Part shown: in pieces, positions 1 to 10,095 of the stretch
Numbering within the stretch: position 1 is the first letter of the stretch
Layout: each line of letters starts with the position of its first letter
NCBI GenBank assembly: GCA_964019335.1
Contig: OZ025648.1
Coordinates: 186,001 to 250,000 of the forward strand
DNA: 64,000 nucleotides
Direction of reading: 5' to 3'
Origin: Diplonema japonicum
Taxonomy: Eukaryota > Euglenozoa > Diplonemea > Diplonemida > Diplonemidae
Made by a program: the position numbers and the translations under genes
Notes under the pieces: generated by a model
The model's input: only the letters and a program-made list of their open reading frames with translations
Told to the model about the DNA's origin: nothing
The model's database searches: none

Positions 1-72
1 GAAAGAAAAAAAAAAAAGGCGATGTTTAAGGGCAAATCCCACTCGAGGACCACCCTTAGGGGGGGTGGGGGT

Positions 73-957
73 CTATCTCTTGATGCTTCCTTTTTGGAGC
101 CTCGCTTTCGTTCCGATGGCGGATACCAGTGTCTTTCGCAGACGGTTGATGCGGTCCTTCTTCAGGTTGGTCTTCAGCTCTCTTAGCCTGTCCTGGGTTT
201 CTCGTGAGGCGAAGATCGGTCTCCTTGCAAAGCCTATCGCCGCCTTCCCTCCTATTGCCATGAGGGACTTCACTCTCGTTTTGTTCTTCGCCGGGAAAGG
301 CCTTTTCCTTCCTTGTAATGCGCACCTGTCGTTCACCTTTTGGATCAGTTTCTTGATCCTTCGCGCCTTTTCATCCTGCGTCATTCCCAGCGATCTTCGT
401 GTCGTCGCTTCGAAGTCTAGGGCTAACTCCACCGCCGTCACCTCCGACGTCGTGTCTTCTTTAACCCATCTTAGCTCCGACATCCATTTCAACAGCGACT
501 CCGCGTACATCCGCAGTATCCCACTTGTCGTCCCGAGCTGTTCCAACGTCGGCGTCAAGTGCTTTACTCCTACCACTTTCCGTTCCCACGGCAGTTCTCC
601 TCCAAAATCCTCCACTTGGATCAGTTCTTCATCACGTTTTGCTACTATCATCGCCAGGTACCTCTGCAACCTCTCCAGGTGTGCAAATCCGTGCCCCCTC
701 GGCAAGATCCCGTGCAGTTCCAGGCAGAGAGGCCAGCCCGACCTGTCGCGTAGCGGTTCCAACCCGTCCCTCGCCAGCTCTTCCAGCGCAAGTGGGCATT
801 CGTACAGCTGGTGCCGTAGCAGCGTCACTGTGTTCTGGTGTACTGCTGTGCATATGTCGCATCTATAATTCTGAGGAAGCATTGTCTCTCCGGGTGGTCT
901 CCCGTCCTCTCTTTTCAAGTCATCATTGTCCGGTTCCTCTTCCTCACTTGCCGGGTC
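73..957 (-). mobile_element. 3' fragment of a probable non-LTR retroelement ORF
   Basis: An open frame of about 295 codons with no convincing start: upstream it runs directly into A/T homopolymer. It begins with an acidic stretch, then a C2HC zinc-finger-like motif (CDICTAVH...H...C near residues 50-75 of the frame), then a basic tail rich in Arg and Lys. A C-terminal Cys/His finger followed by a basic tail is common in LINE-type ORF2 proteins, but no reverse transcriptase motif is present here. The main evidence for a mobile element is a second, frameshifted copy of its last 60 or so codons at 47000-47165. It is probably a 5'-truncated insertion, or the last exon of a gene belonging to a repeated family. 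Identity is tentative. Confidence 0.4.
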
Positions 958-1902
958 GAAAAAAAAAAAGAAAAAAAAAGAAAAAAAAATAAAATTAAAC
1001 ACTGTCCCCTCCCTCACCTAAAGTTGTGATGACAAACTTCGGACAACATAAAAAAAAAAAAAAAAAAAACCTTGCAACACTCACAGACGGGAGTCCTGAG
1101 CGGTCTAAAATGTGTAGCCGTGTCAGGAGCCCAAAGTGTAGTGTGGCAAATTCTCTCTTTTTTTTTTATTTATTTCTTTTTCTTTTTATATTAATTGTCA
1201 GTTATCATCACTAGGTGTTAACAGGGCTCGGGCAGAGTGGTTTTTTTTCTTCTTCTCCCTTTTTTTTTTTTTAAAGCTGTATTTAACAAGTACTGCTCAG
1301 TTACTCATGCGAGAAAAAAGAGTAGTAGTAGCTCAAAAACCGACTCGCTTTCTTTTTGTGTTCAAAAAGGGTGAGAATGGGAACCCAAAAAAAAAAAGAA
1401 AGAAAAAAAAAACCCCAAAAGAATTTCCTCATTTTTTCCTTTTTTTTTAAGTTTCAACGTGCGAAAGAAAAAGGTTTCTATCACAGCAAATCAAAACCGA
1501 GAAAAAAAAATAATTCAATATGACTATATATCTTTGTTACGAGCAAAAAAAAAAAAAAGAAAAAAAAAAAAAAGCTGCGAAACGTCTTTTTGCTCGGCAC
1601 AAGTTATATAGCTATAAAATCATTTTTTTTTCTTTTACTTTTTTTTCTTTTGAAAAGTTAAATATTTGTAACAGAAAGAATTATTAAAATTCTACTTTTT
1701 TTTTTTTTTTTCTTCTTCTTCTTCTTTTTCTTCCACACAGGAAAGCGTTTCCCTGTTAACTGTATATTCTTCTTCTTCTTCTTTCTTTTCTTTCATCCTG
1801 CAAACCAACCGACCCAACCCAGAGAGACTCCTGGACCGCTTACTTTCCTGAATCAAGGACAAGGACAGTTTTATTTAAAAAAAAAAAAAAAGCCGAGAGA
1901 TG
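958..1902. other. Gene-poor A/T homopolymer-rich interval
   Basis: Dominated by runs of A and T (for example around 1049-1069, 1547-1573 and 1697-1712) and TTC microsatellite-like tracts near 1713-1780. I see no conserved ORF, tRNA or other recognisable RNA gene. The stretch 1790-1870 has normal complexity but no coding signal that I can support. Confidence 0.6.
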
Positions 1903-2187
1903 TCATAAATCTTCGCTGAAGGACACCCTCCTTCCTGTACCCTTCCGGGGAAGCCTCTTTTTCCTGCAGATTTTTGTTTTCAAGATGCTCTTCGGTGGTG
2001 TGTCCTCGTAGCTCTCCCCTTCGCTGCTGTAGAGCCATTCCCTCTCAGACGAGTTCAGCGACGATACCTCGTTTGCAGGGCTCTCGGACCTGACCGCCTG
2101 CCGGGTGCTGCTCACCCTCTTTTCCTGCATAGCCCCCAGCCTGTTCAGGAGCATACCCATCATTTCCACACACTCCTTGCGCGACAT
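1903..2187 (-). CDS. Small protein with SILK and RVxF PP1-docking motifs
   Basis: A 94-residue intronless ORF with an ATG start; a CCAG acceptor-like site lies at 2193-2194, a few bases before the ATG. The N-terminal third (MSRKECVEMMGMLLNRLG) looks helical and the middle is Ser-rich and acidic. The C-terminus carries KSILKT followed about 20 residues later by RRVSFSEDL at the very end. SILK and RVxF in that order and spacing are the paired docking motifs of protein phosphatase 1 regulators such as inhibitor-2 and KNL1. The Ser inside RVSF is flanked by basic residues, so it could be phosphorylated to block docking. No other domain is visible. The PP1 role is inferred from the motifs only. 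Confidence 0.6.
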   Translation of the reverse strand: MSRKECVEMMGMLLNRLGAMQEKRVSSTRQAVRSESPANEVSSLNSSEREWLYSSEGESYEDTPPKSILKTKICRKKRLPRKGTGRRVSFSEDL

Positions 2188-3937
2188 GTTTTCTGGTTAG
2201 AAACGACCCAACCTATATTTGATCAGGTGCGAAGAAAAGTGAAAAGAGCAGAAAAGAATGTAATAACATCTGATGGCATAAAAAGAGGGGGGGGGGGGGG
2301 GGGGGGGCGTGACTTTCAAAGGAAAAAAAAAGGAGGAGAAAAAAAAAAGAGGGGACAAAAAAAAAAAAGAAATAAAATTGAACTCTGTTAAGGTGGGGTA
2401 AGGTAAGCTACTCCTACCCCGCCAAAAAAAAAAAACTCGGAGGGGGAGGAAGGGAGAGGGGGTCAACCCCTTCCCCCTCCCCTTTTCTTCTCTCGTTTTT
2501 TTTTTCTCTTTTTTTCTTTCATTCTTCTTACGAAAATGTTTTTTATTCTTTTTTTTTTTTTAGCTGATTTTCTTTCTGTGCATTTCTATTTGTAATCCCT
2601 CTTTTTCTTTTTACTTCCTCCACATTTTTCCCCCCCTTCGCTTGAAGAACACGGCGCGTGTGGGGGGGGGGGGGGGGGGGGGGGATGGGGGTTCTTCTTC
2701 TTTTTCTTTATGTTTTTCATACAGATGGCAGAGAGAGAACCAAGAGAGCTTTCTCTATCTTTTGGTGTGCCACGAAGAATAAAAAGAACAATAAAAAAGA
2801 GAAAAAAAAAAAGAAGAGAATGAATAAAGGATCAAGGCCACGTCTTATGTATTGCATGCCTGATACCGTGTACGGGACAAAGGGACGGGGAGAGGGGGGA
2901 GGGGGTCAAGTTTATCTTTCTTTATAAAAAAAAAAAAAAAAAAAAAAACAAAGAAAAGGGGGGGGCTCGCCCCACCCTTTTCTATTTTTTTTTCTTCTTG
3001 ATTCTTCTTTCCTCCTCTGCTGCTGTTGTTAATAAAAAAAAAGAAAGAAAATCTAACGCAAGAAATAAAAAAAAACGATCTTTGCCGAAGCCAAAATGCG
3101 ATCTATATTACCCCCTGTCTTGAGAGACTGTCTGTCCCTTGGTGACAGTGGCTCTGCCGCTTGGTAGTGCAACAGCTGATGACAGCCGGCCACAAGGTTC
3201 GCCTAATCCATAACTCGCTTAAGGGGAGGTCTTGTCCCATGAAAAAAAAAAAAAAAAAAAAAACAGAAACTATCAGAGGAAAGAAGGAGGAGGGAGGGAG
3301 AAAAGAAACAGAGAGGACAAAAAAAAAAAAAAAGAAAAAAAGAAAAGCTTTTCCTACACCCTTTTTTTTATTGGTAAAACACTCTGTTCTTGGTCTTGAG
3401 CATCGGAGAGGAATAAGTAAAGTATTATTCCCCCCCCTGACGCTGACTAAGCAATACGTGTATTCATCTTTTCTTTACACATCTCTCCTTTTTCTTTCCC
3501 GTTTTTTTTCTCTTTTTTTTCTTCTCTTTCCCATCATTGAACAACTTCTTTATTTTACGAAAGGTAGAGGCACAAAGAGGAACCACCAATAAATACTTTT
3601 CGAAATGAAGAAGTGAGGGTGAGAGGAAAAAAAACAAAAAAAAGGCGGGGAAAGAAAAAGAAAGAGAAAAAAGAAAAAAAGAAGAAAAAAAATAGAAGTG
3701 AAAAGAAAAGGCCCTGTACCTTCAGCGGAAGAACTCCACACAGAACAATACAAAAAAAGAAAATGATTTTTTTTTTTCGGAAAAAAAAAAACAAAAAAAA
3801 AAAAGAAGAATTTGCAGCAGAGGAAGAGGAAGGAAAGAAAAGGCGAATGAGGAAAAAAAAAAAAAACTCAAATTAACATGCAAACTCCCAGAGCGAAAGC
3901 CGCATGCCCTAAAAAGGGAGGGGGGGTATGGTCAGTA
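2188..3937. other. Long gene-free interval of homopolymers and polypurine/polypyrimidine tracts
   Basis: Contains two long poly-G runs, many poly-A and poly-T runs and long A/G-only stretches (for example 3240-3345 and 3610-3870). Open frames here encode only Lys/Glu or Phe/Leu tracts and are not genes. A block of normal complexity at about 3080-3240 has no ORF and no tRNA-like boxes; I could not assign it. Confidence 0.6.
2287..2308. repeat. Poly-G tract, 22 G
   Basis: An uninterrupted run of about 22 G. Similar G or C runs of 13 or more lie at 2662-2684, about 17591-17606, about 17818-17836, about 19438-19450, about 23501-23519, about 23932-23949, about 28987-29006 and about 60591-60608. 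All are outside the coding exons called here. Exact lengths depend on sequencing accuracy in homopolymers. Confidence 0.8.
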
Positions 3938-4692
3938 CTAGGTATCTCTCAGTTTCGATCTAATCTTGCGACTCCTCCAAGTGCTGATCTCTTCAGGCAA
4001 GAAGCACCCTTCATTGGCTCCCACTAGCGTCCCAGCAGGTTTGGAGAGTACTTTTCCCCACGGTCTCCGCATTCGCTCTGTGGACAAGGCTATGGAGAGC
4101 CAGGTCCTTAGTGGCTCCTGCGCGGGTGGGGGGGACGGAAAAAAAAAAAAACTCGATAAAATTTCAGTGTGCATGGGGTGCTCACTGTTCAGGTAGAAAT
4201 TCACACTAATCGGTCACCGTTCTGCGGTTGCTGTCTGGTGCCTGCGGTGGCTGTTTGTCGCGATGAGATGGACGGCATCTGGGCGAGAAACATTGCTTGG
4301 AGTCGTGCTAGGTAGGGGGGGTTTGGCTCGAGGAGAAGAGTGGTCTCCTGTTGTAGCCGTGTGCCGTCGGGCCCCCAAGATGTCGAAGGGTATGCACCCT
4401 TGATTTGGCGCTCCGTACAGACACGACGGTAGCACAGTGCTCGTCAACATCGTCGACTCTTCTCAAACCCTAGTGGCAAAGCTCCGAGACGGGTCAGGCG
4501 TCCCTCCGCTGCGTCCAGCTTGTCCAGCCTGTGATTCCCATCCATGTTCAGGTTCATGCGTAGAGGAATGGGGTATCTCGGCCTCGGCTCATACTCATCT
4601 GCGTCCGGCTTCCTCGCTCCTTCCTCCCTGCTGAGACACACGTAGTGGTCCTCCCCACGTCTTGGACCTTCCAGCCCATCCCCAGCGGGAAA
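3938..4692 (-). pseudogene. Broken coding relic, family unknown
   Basis: Three adjacent minus-strand segments have protein-like composition but do not form one frame. About 4444-4690 encodes a charged stretch ending GALPLGFEKSRRC and a stop. A different frame continues directly downstream at about 4203-4443 (GAYPSTSWGPDG, then LLLEPNPPYLARLQAMFLAQ). A third segment at 3938-4130 includes AQEPLRTWLSIALSTERMRR and ends KIRSKLRDT. The change of frame near 4444 and the hairpin repeat inserted at 4151-4192 suggest a decayed gene or retroelement. An unrecognised intron could rescue part of it. I do not recognise the family. Confidence 0.35.
4151..4192 (+). repeat. Dispersed hairpin repeat, copy A
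   Basis: One of four copies of a roughly 40-nt element. It reads ACTCGATAAAATTT followed by a hairpin with arms CAGTG-T-GCA and TGC-T-CACTG around a TGGGG loop, then TTCAG. It is preceded directly by poly-A. The arms are perfectly complementary apart from one T/T mismatch. The other copies are at 10873-10910, 33839-33876 and 53152-53195. Confidence 0.75.
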
Positions 4693-4951
4693 AAAAAAAA
4701 AGAAAAATGAAAGAAAAAAAAGGAGAAAAAAAAAAAAAAAAAACCCATCTGTCTTTTTTTTCTTTTTTTTTTTTTTTTTTCTTCTTAGTACTGACAAAAA
4801 AAAAAAATACTATCGTTATGCAAATCCTACTATCCCTCCCCCATGTCTTTTTTCTTATCATTCTTTCTTTTTGAGAAGGAATCACGTGTAAGTTCTCTTC
4901 TTTCGTCTCATCTTCTTTTTTGTTTCTTCTTCTTCATCCACCCACTCCCTT

Positions 4952-6103
4952 TCACTTAGCAAGTTTAGCCGCCTCAAGCGCCTTCTTAGCCTTAACATTC
5001 TCAGAAAATGTGTCGTCTCCCCACATCAATCTAAACGGGATAGACGTCCGGACAACACCAGTACTGGCAAGAAGAGAAGACGCCACAGCAGCATGGTCAA
5101 AAATCCCGAAATACTCTAGAATAGGGTATGCGCCAAATGTTGCGCAGTACGACGAAATAGTACGTTGCTGGGAAGGGGTCTCAACAAGAAGACCGAGCCC
5201 AGAGATACCAAGTAGGGCCCACATGATAAGGGGGCTTGTGTTCCTTTCAGGCATTGTGACACAAGCAATGTACACCCCAAGGTACGCAAGGGTGCAGTAC
5301 GACGAAAGGAAAATACTACTTCTCATCACATCCTTTATCATCCCTGTGACTCTGGTGTGCACCTGTGTGTTCGACTTACCCGACACCCAGAAGTACACAA
5401 GCCTCAGTGCGTAGACCTTAACATAGAACGGAACACTACCTTGCATGTGCCTCATGAAGTATTGCGCGAACGCCCTCGCGGCCTCTAAGGGTTTGTTCTC
5501 ATCGAACTCCCATTGCCCGCCTTCCTTCTTCGGCCAGCAGAACGGTTTGTACTCCTTGTTTTTCGCAGTCGGGCTGAACGTAAGATCCCTGAACTGTAAA
5601 AGCCGTTCACGTGAAATATGTCCCTGGCTGTACAGGAACGCATAGTAGTCCCGCGGCAGAGCTTTGTCACTGTAGAGCCACGACGACAGAAGCTGCGAAG
5701 TGGAGAGAATCATAACCAGCATCTGAGACTTTTTGAAAAAAGGGATAAGTTGGATAATAGCTTGGCCCACGGCAAAGGCTACCAAGAACTTGTAGTTCAA
5801 CCGGAGTCTTGGGTCGTCCATGGTGAGCCGCAGGGGGACTAGTGAGCCGACCGCAGCAGCGTGCTTACCAAGTACTCTCTTGATAAGACCGTAGACCTCG
5901 GTGGTCCCGCCCACTCCCAACGCACTGCGGTACGCCTCCTCCCAGTCACCCAGCTTCTCCAACGGCGGCAGCCCTCCAATAGGGTCGTTGCGAGGCGGCC
6001 CCTTCCCCCGCGACCTCTTCCTCAGATTCCTGATCGCTGTTGTGATCGAGAACAACGCCCCCACAATGGCGGAGTTCCTCAGTGCTGCCTTCTCGGTTTC
6101 CAT
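4952..6103 (-). CDS. Multipass membrane protein, TMEM135-like
   Basis: A 383-residue protein with several hydrophobic segments. The first is at residues 10-22 (SAIVGALFSITTA); others include the segments at about 115-165 (FLVAFAVGQAIIQLIPFF, MLVMILSTSQLLSSWLY) and 280-330 (YCTLAYLGVYIACV, LIMWALLGISGLGLLVE). The pattern of a glycine-containing helix followed by a QQRTISSY-type segment and a short aromatic C-terminal part resembles the TMEM135/TIM17-related family of peroxisomal and mitochondrial membrane proteins. That assignment rests on pattern, not alignment. The start METEK is chosen because an acceptor-like GACAG lies at 6116-6117, 12 nt upstream. A longer frame to 6163 would add 20 residues encoded by a T-rich leader. 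No intron is needed. Confidence 0.5.
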   Translation of the reverse strand: METEKAALRNSAIVGALFSITTAIRNLRKRSRGKGPPRNDPIGGLPPLEKLGDWEEAYRSALGVGGTTEVYGLIKRVLGKHAAAVGSLVPLRLTMDDPRLRLNYKFLVAFAVGQAIIQLIPFFKKSQMLVMILSTSQLLSSWLYSDKALPRDYYAFLYSQGHISRERLLQFRDLTFSPTAKNKEYKPFCWPKKEGGQWEFDENKPLEAARAFAQYFMRHMQGSVPFYVKVYALRLVYFWVSGKSNTQVHTRVTGMIKDVMRSSIFLSSYCTLAYLGVYIACVTMPERNTSPLIMWALLGISGLGLLVETPSQQRTISSYCATFGAYPILEYFGIFDHAAVASSLLASTGVVRTSIPFRLMWGDDTFSENVKAKKALEAAKLAK

Positions 6104-6214
6104 GTTTGTTAATGCCTGTCTTTGAAGGGTTGTGACGGACTCGAAGAAAGAAAAAAAAAGCATGTAACAAGACTATTCGAAGGAAAAATATAGAAAAAAA
6201 AAAGTTAAGTGAAT

Positions 6215-8564
6215 CTAGTATCTAAACAGAGCTGCACCGCAGATTTGGCAGAAGTTAGCATGCCTGTCCACAACGGAGGAACACCGCGGACAGGGCTGAG
6301 GGGGAATGTTATGGGAAGCGGGGGTTGGTGTAAGAACTGTCTTATAGAGGCCCGGGGAAGGGGAGATGGCGACGACAGGGCCGCTCCCGTCGGATGTGAT
6401 GCAGCGTTTAGAAGCGTTCTTTGGCCGTGGGGGGCTTAAGTTGGAGGGTGACCCGCCTTGAGCAAAAGGGTCGGGCGAAGGTATTGGGGCGTGCTTGACT
6501 GGGGAGACAAACCTCGGGCTGAGTGGATGCAGCGCAGGAGTGCATGGTTCATCCTTCCCCATGAGGCAATAGCAGTCCTGTATTCGCTGCTTCACAGCAT
6601 CGCACACGACGAGGTAGTGCCGCATCCTGTTGAGCGACGCATCGCACTGGGCGCCTTCCCCGCGCAGCCGTGTCTGCACCTCCAAAGCTTCCAACAGCAG
6701 TTTGAAACTGTTTTGATACGCCTTCAGAGCTTCTTCTTGCGCGCCGCCCTCCAATCGTGTGTCCCCGTAATTCAGATCCCTCTCTGCTACTACGAACAGC
6801 TTCTCTGCGTGCTCGATGTCGTCGTCTGTCGTGCGCAATGGTGGCGGCGACTGCTGCGGCTCCCTGCCCATAGGCGTGCTAGTCTGCTGTGTTACATCCG
6901 TCGTCACCTGTTATTGTGTTCAGTCCATCATGCCATCATACCTTGTGCACTACCTGCGACGTCGGCCGCTGCACTTGCGATGTCTGCGTTGCGGTGTTGC
7001 CCTTCGCGAATACTGTCTGCGTCCGTTCCAGATTCCTAAGCGTGTTCCCCATAGGCGAGACGGGGGTCGGAGGTGGTTGCATCATGAAAGGCGTCTCTGG
7101 CTCCATGCGATTCGTCTCTTCCGAACGCACTTCGCCATGTGTGTCGTCTAAAGACTTACCTTTGTGAGGAACAGGCCACATCCTGTTGTTGGGATATTTA
7201 TACTTGTGCGCATTCTGTGCCTGTTGGGTGCTGTCATTCGCTGCTGCCCCATACACAGGGGGGTACGTAAGTGATTCTTCTTCTTGGGGAGCATGTGGAT
7301 GAGAAGGCGGGACTGTTTCTGCCCTGTGTTGGTCTCTCAAAGCTTCCCGATCTTCGTATTGAAGGTGTGCCATCGCGTGCGTGTTTGCATGCTGCAAGTA
7401 GCCTGCAACTGGCGCGCTCCTGTACTCGCGGTACGGCCCTGCTGCTCTCCTCGACGCGACACGGCGAGACTCATGTGGCTGCAGCAAGGTGTGCGCAACA
7501 CCAGTTGTCACAGGCTGCACAACGTCCGCCGGCTGTGGCTCGAGGCGCACGCTCTGGACCCCCAGTTCGAGTTCTTCAAGCAGCCGTTCATTCTGTTTGG
7601 GACGCCTCTGTTGCCGTGGCTGCTGGATGGGAGATGCTGGGTGGTAGTGGAGGTAGGGCTGAGGCTGTGGTTGGGCAAATTGTCTGCTTCGGTACGGAGG
7701 CGATTCAGGTCTGACCTTCCGCTCTGGTCGAACAGTATTCTGCTCCTGTGCTTGCTGTTGAGGCCTTGTCTGCGCTTGAGGCGAACGCTCTCCCGCGCAT
7801 GGCTGCTGTTGCTGCTCCGCTTCGTTGCCAGAACGCTGCTGTTGAGGTTGCGCCTGGCTCTTCCCTTTGGCCCACGAAGGCTCCTGACGGGGCTTCTTGC
7901 GTGACAGGAAGGACCTCCGGGGCATCCTACTGGGCTTCTTTTTAGGTCTGAAGGAGCTCAACGTGCAAGAAAAGAATGCATCACGGAAGTCCTCCCACGA
8001 GATACCCCGTGTGTTGGTTGCGTCGATTGTTTGGAAGAGCAGCTCGAAGTCTGTGTGGGAAGAGGCCTGACGGATGGAGGCGGGAAGGTGCATGAGGCGG
8101 CGGACCTCATCATCGACCTGCAGTGCGTGGATGAGCTGCGCACGTGTGACCTTGTTGCGGCCGTGTATGTCGATTCTGTCGTAGATCTCGCGGAGGCGGA
8201 AGCCGGCGAAAGTGCCCTCGCCAAGGTCAATGGAGGCATCGGAGTGAACACCCTCGAGGGACTCTTCTTCCTCTTCCTCTTCTTCATCCTCCGTATCACT
8301 GAGGGGGTCCGGAAGAAGGTTTTCATACAAAGGAACGTTGATGTTCTCGGTTTCTTGCTCTTCTGACACAAGCCGGAGGTACGGTGAGCTCTTGTGCACA
8401 GGGACATGGCCAGAACGTTCCACTACGGGCTGCTCACTCCTCATCACACTCCCTGCCTCCGTGTACTGCACTACCTCACTCCCCTTCGCCCACCTCACGT
8501 TACCAAGCTGTGACAGGTTTATCCTAGGCCTAGGCACCCCGTTTTCTATAGGGAACACGTCCAT
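6215..8564 (-). CDS. EF-hand, MIT-like and zinc-ribbon protein (two exons)
   Basis: Exons 6942-8564 and 6215-6907 are joined by a 34-nt intron (GTATGATGG...AATAACAG). The splice removes the stop at 6936 and gives 771 residues in one frame. Residues about 120-205 hold two EF-hand-like units (IYDRIDIHGRNKVTRAQLIH and a second ending ISWEDFRDAF), preceded by an acidic run. Residues 210-540 are a Gln/Pro/Arg-rich low-complexity linker. Exon 2 has a three-helix MIT-like region (about 570-655, DDDIEHAEKLFVVAERDLNY onward) and a C-terminal CPRC...CQIC zinc ribbon. The second exon has no good start of its own (its first in-frame ATG is 12 codons in), which supports the join. The loops lack a full set of acidic calcium ligands, so calcium binding is doubtful. 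An ACAG acceptor lies at 8577-8578, 12 nt before the ATG. The MIT assignment is tentative. Confidence 0.65.
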
Positions 8565-9007
8565 GTTGCATCTGCCCTGTAGGAAGGCTAGCGGGGTGGG
8601 ATTTTAAAAGAGTAGCATTTCCTTTTTTTTTTAAACTACACTATTATGGAACACTTGACTGAAAGAGCAGGGGGGGGGGAGGGGAGGGGGTTGCCAAGAG
8701 AAAGGCCATACTTACAAGAAAAAACGAAGGAACGGGCGATTTCACTCTTTTCTTTCTTCCTCCCACTTTCCCCTTGTGTTGTATTGCACAAAATATAAAA
8801 AGGACGAGGGGGAAACATAAGGGGCAAGAGCAATACAAACATATCCCCCTTTTCTTTTTAGAATTTCTTTTTTCTTATGACATTGTTGCTCGCACGCCTA
8901 CAATCTTTAAAAAGAAAAAAAAAGGGGAAAAAAAAAAAAAAAAAACAAGAGAGAGATGTACCCTCTTATTCCTCCGTTCCCCCATTCTCCCCCCTCTTCC
9001 CTCTTGT
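8565..9007. other. Intergenic, no gene seen
   Basis: Poly-T, poly-G and poly-A tracts with short unique blocks. The 5' side of the EF-hand gene has a CTACAG acceptor-like site and a TTTTAAAAT motif at 8601-8610. No ORF with protein-like composition. Confidence 0.6.
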
Positions 9008-10095
9008 CTACTCCAATTTCAAAGGCGGCAGATTTGGCGCCACTACAGCGGAAGCAGTTTCGGTGAGGCCGCGGACATTGTCAATGAAGAGTCTGTTTTT
9101 TTTTTTTTTCCCTCTTTTTTTCCCCCCTTTTTTTTTCCAAACCTGCATAATTCATAGAACCTCAACCTACCCTCCACGCTGCCAGCAGCAGCACGCACCT
9201 TCTCGGCTTTGAACTTGTCGATGTGTATTTCAACCTCTATCTCCAACTTTTGCTTTTTCTTCGCAGATGACAGATCGAGACTAGTAAACCCCACAGGGCT
9301 GGTGTACTCCTTTGCAGTTGTCAGCTCAAACGTGAAGCAGTCAACGGTATACGACCGCCGTTCCTTAGACCGGATCATGGTGACCTTTTTGAGGAAATCG
9401 ACGGAGGTAGGGTCGGAAGGAGGCTCCACGGGAGTTTCCGCAGCAGCCTTGAACCGTAAGTCAAGCGCCTGCCGGGGGTTGTGAATGTCTATGGTTTGAA
9501 ACGACTGTTTAGAAACCGCTGATAAAAGCTTATGCGTCGCGTGGTCGAGCATGAACCGATCGTTGTTGGCGGTGAAGAGGTCGAGGGTTTTGCTCTTCTT
9601 GTATGAAGATCCCCGTGTGGACCCCATTTGTTCTACAATTTTGTTCATCTCCTGGTTTATCTTGAAGAAGGACTGTTCAGACACCCGAGCATCGAACACC
9701 ACATTTGGGTCAGTCACGATGACGGAGGATTTCGCCCACATCGGCTTTATTCTCTTCCTGCTGTGGCAGTCCACCAGCCAGCCAAGCCTCACCTCGATTT
9801 CAGCGTTATCCTTCCTGCAATACTCTGAAACCATCGCCATCACTGCCCTGAGCTCGTCGTCCAGCGTCATCGGGAACAATGCTGTCGCCGCAGCCGTTTC
9901 TGGAGAAGGCGGTGCCTCTGCCGGCTTGGACGGGGGTCCCATGCCACTCGACCGTGATCGCTTCGCTGCCGGTTCCTATAGAAAAAAAATGGATACAAAA
10001 AAAAAAAAAAAAAAGGAGAGATTTATTTATCAACAAGAATGGGGGGGGGGGAGACATTATATAAAGACACTTACAACATGACCTACACATACCAT
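9008..10095 (-). CDS. mRNA-capping RNA 5'-triphosphatase, Cet1/TTM type (three exons)
   Basis: Exons 10093-10095, 9143-9975 and 9008-9092 give 306 residues. The family removes the gamma phosphate from nascent pre-mRNA, the first step of capping, using a tunnel-shaped metal-dependent active site. The diagnostic strands are visible: EIEVRLGWLVD (metal-binding Glu pair), a SYTVDCFTFELTTAKEY strand, and EIEVEIHI near the end (second Glu cluster). The first exon is just the initiator ATG followed at once by a 117-nt intron (GTATGTGTAGG...TTCTATAG); the next exon reads EPAAKRSRSSGMG. An internal ATG at 9942 is the alternative start. The last intron, 9093-9142, is almost pure A/G, and splicing replaces a Lys-rich read-through with RLFIDNVRGLTETASAV. 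Protist and fungal caps use this class, unlike animals and plants. Confidence 0.8.
9976..10092 (-). other. Intron placed directly after the initiator ATG
   Basis: Donor GTATGTGTAGG, acceptor TTTTTTTTCTATAG, 117 nt, phase 0 after the single codon ATG. It contains poly-C and poly-A runs. It is the longest intron I place in this window. Confidence 0.55.

Noticed and set aside
3161-3876. Lys/Glu-rich ORFs in the 2.2-3.9 kb desert
   Set aside because: They are translations of A/G homopolymer tracts with no conserved segment.
4151-4192. Iron-responsive element, because the hairpin contains CAGTGT
   Set aside because: CAGTG is in the stem arm here, not in a hexaloop above a bulged C stem.
4554-4885. 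Phe-rich ORFs that could suggest membrane proteins
   Set aside because: The Phe and Lys runs are poly-T and poly-A tracts read in several frames.
6215-6907. Independent small gene for the MIT-like/zinc-ribbon ORF
   Set aside because: It lacks a good ATG at its 5' end and joins the upstream ORF exactly through a GTATG...ACAG intron.
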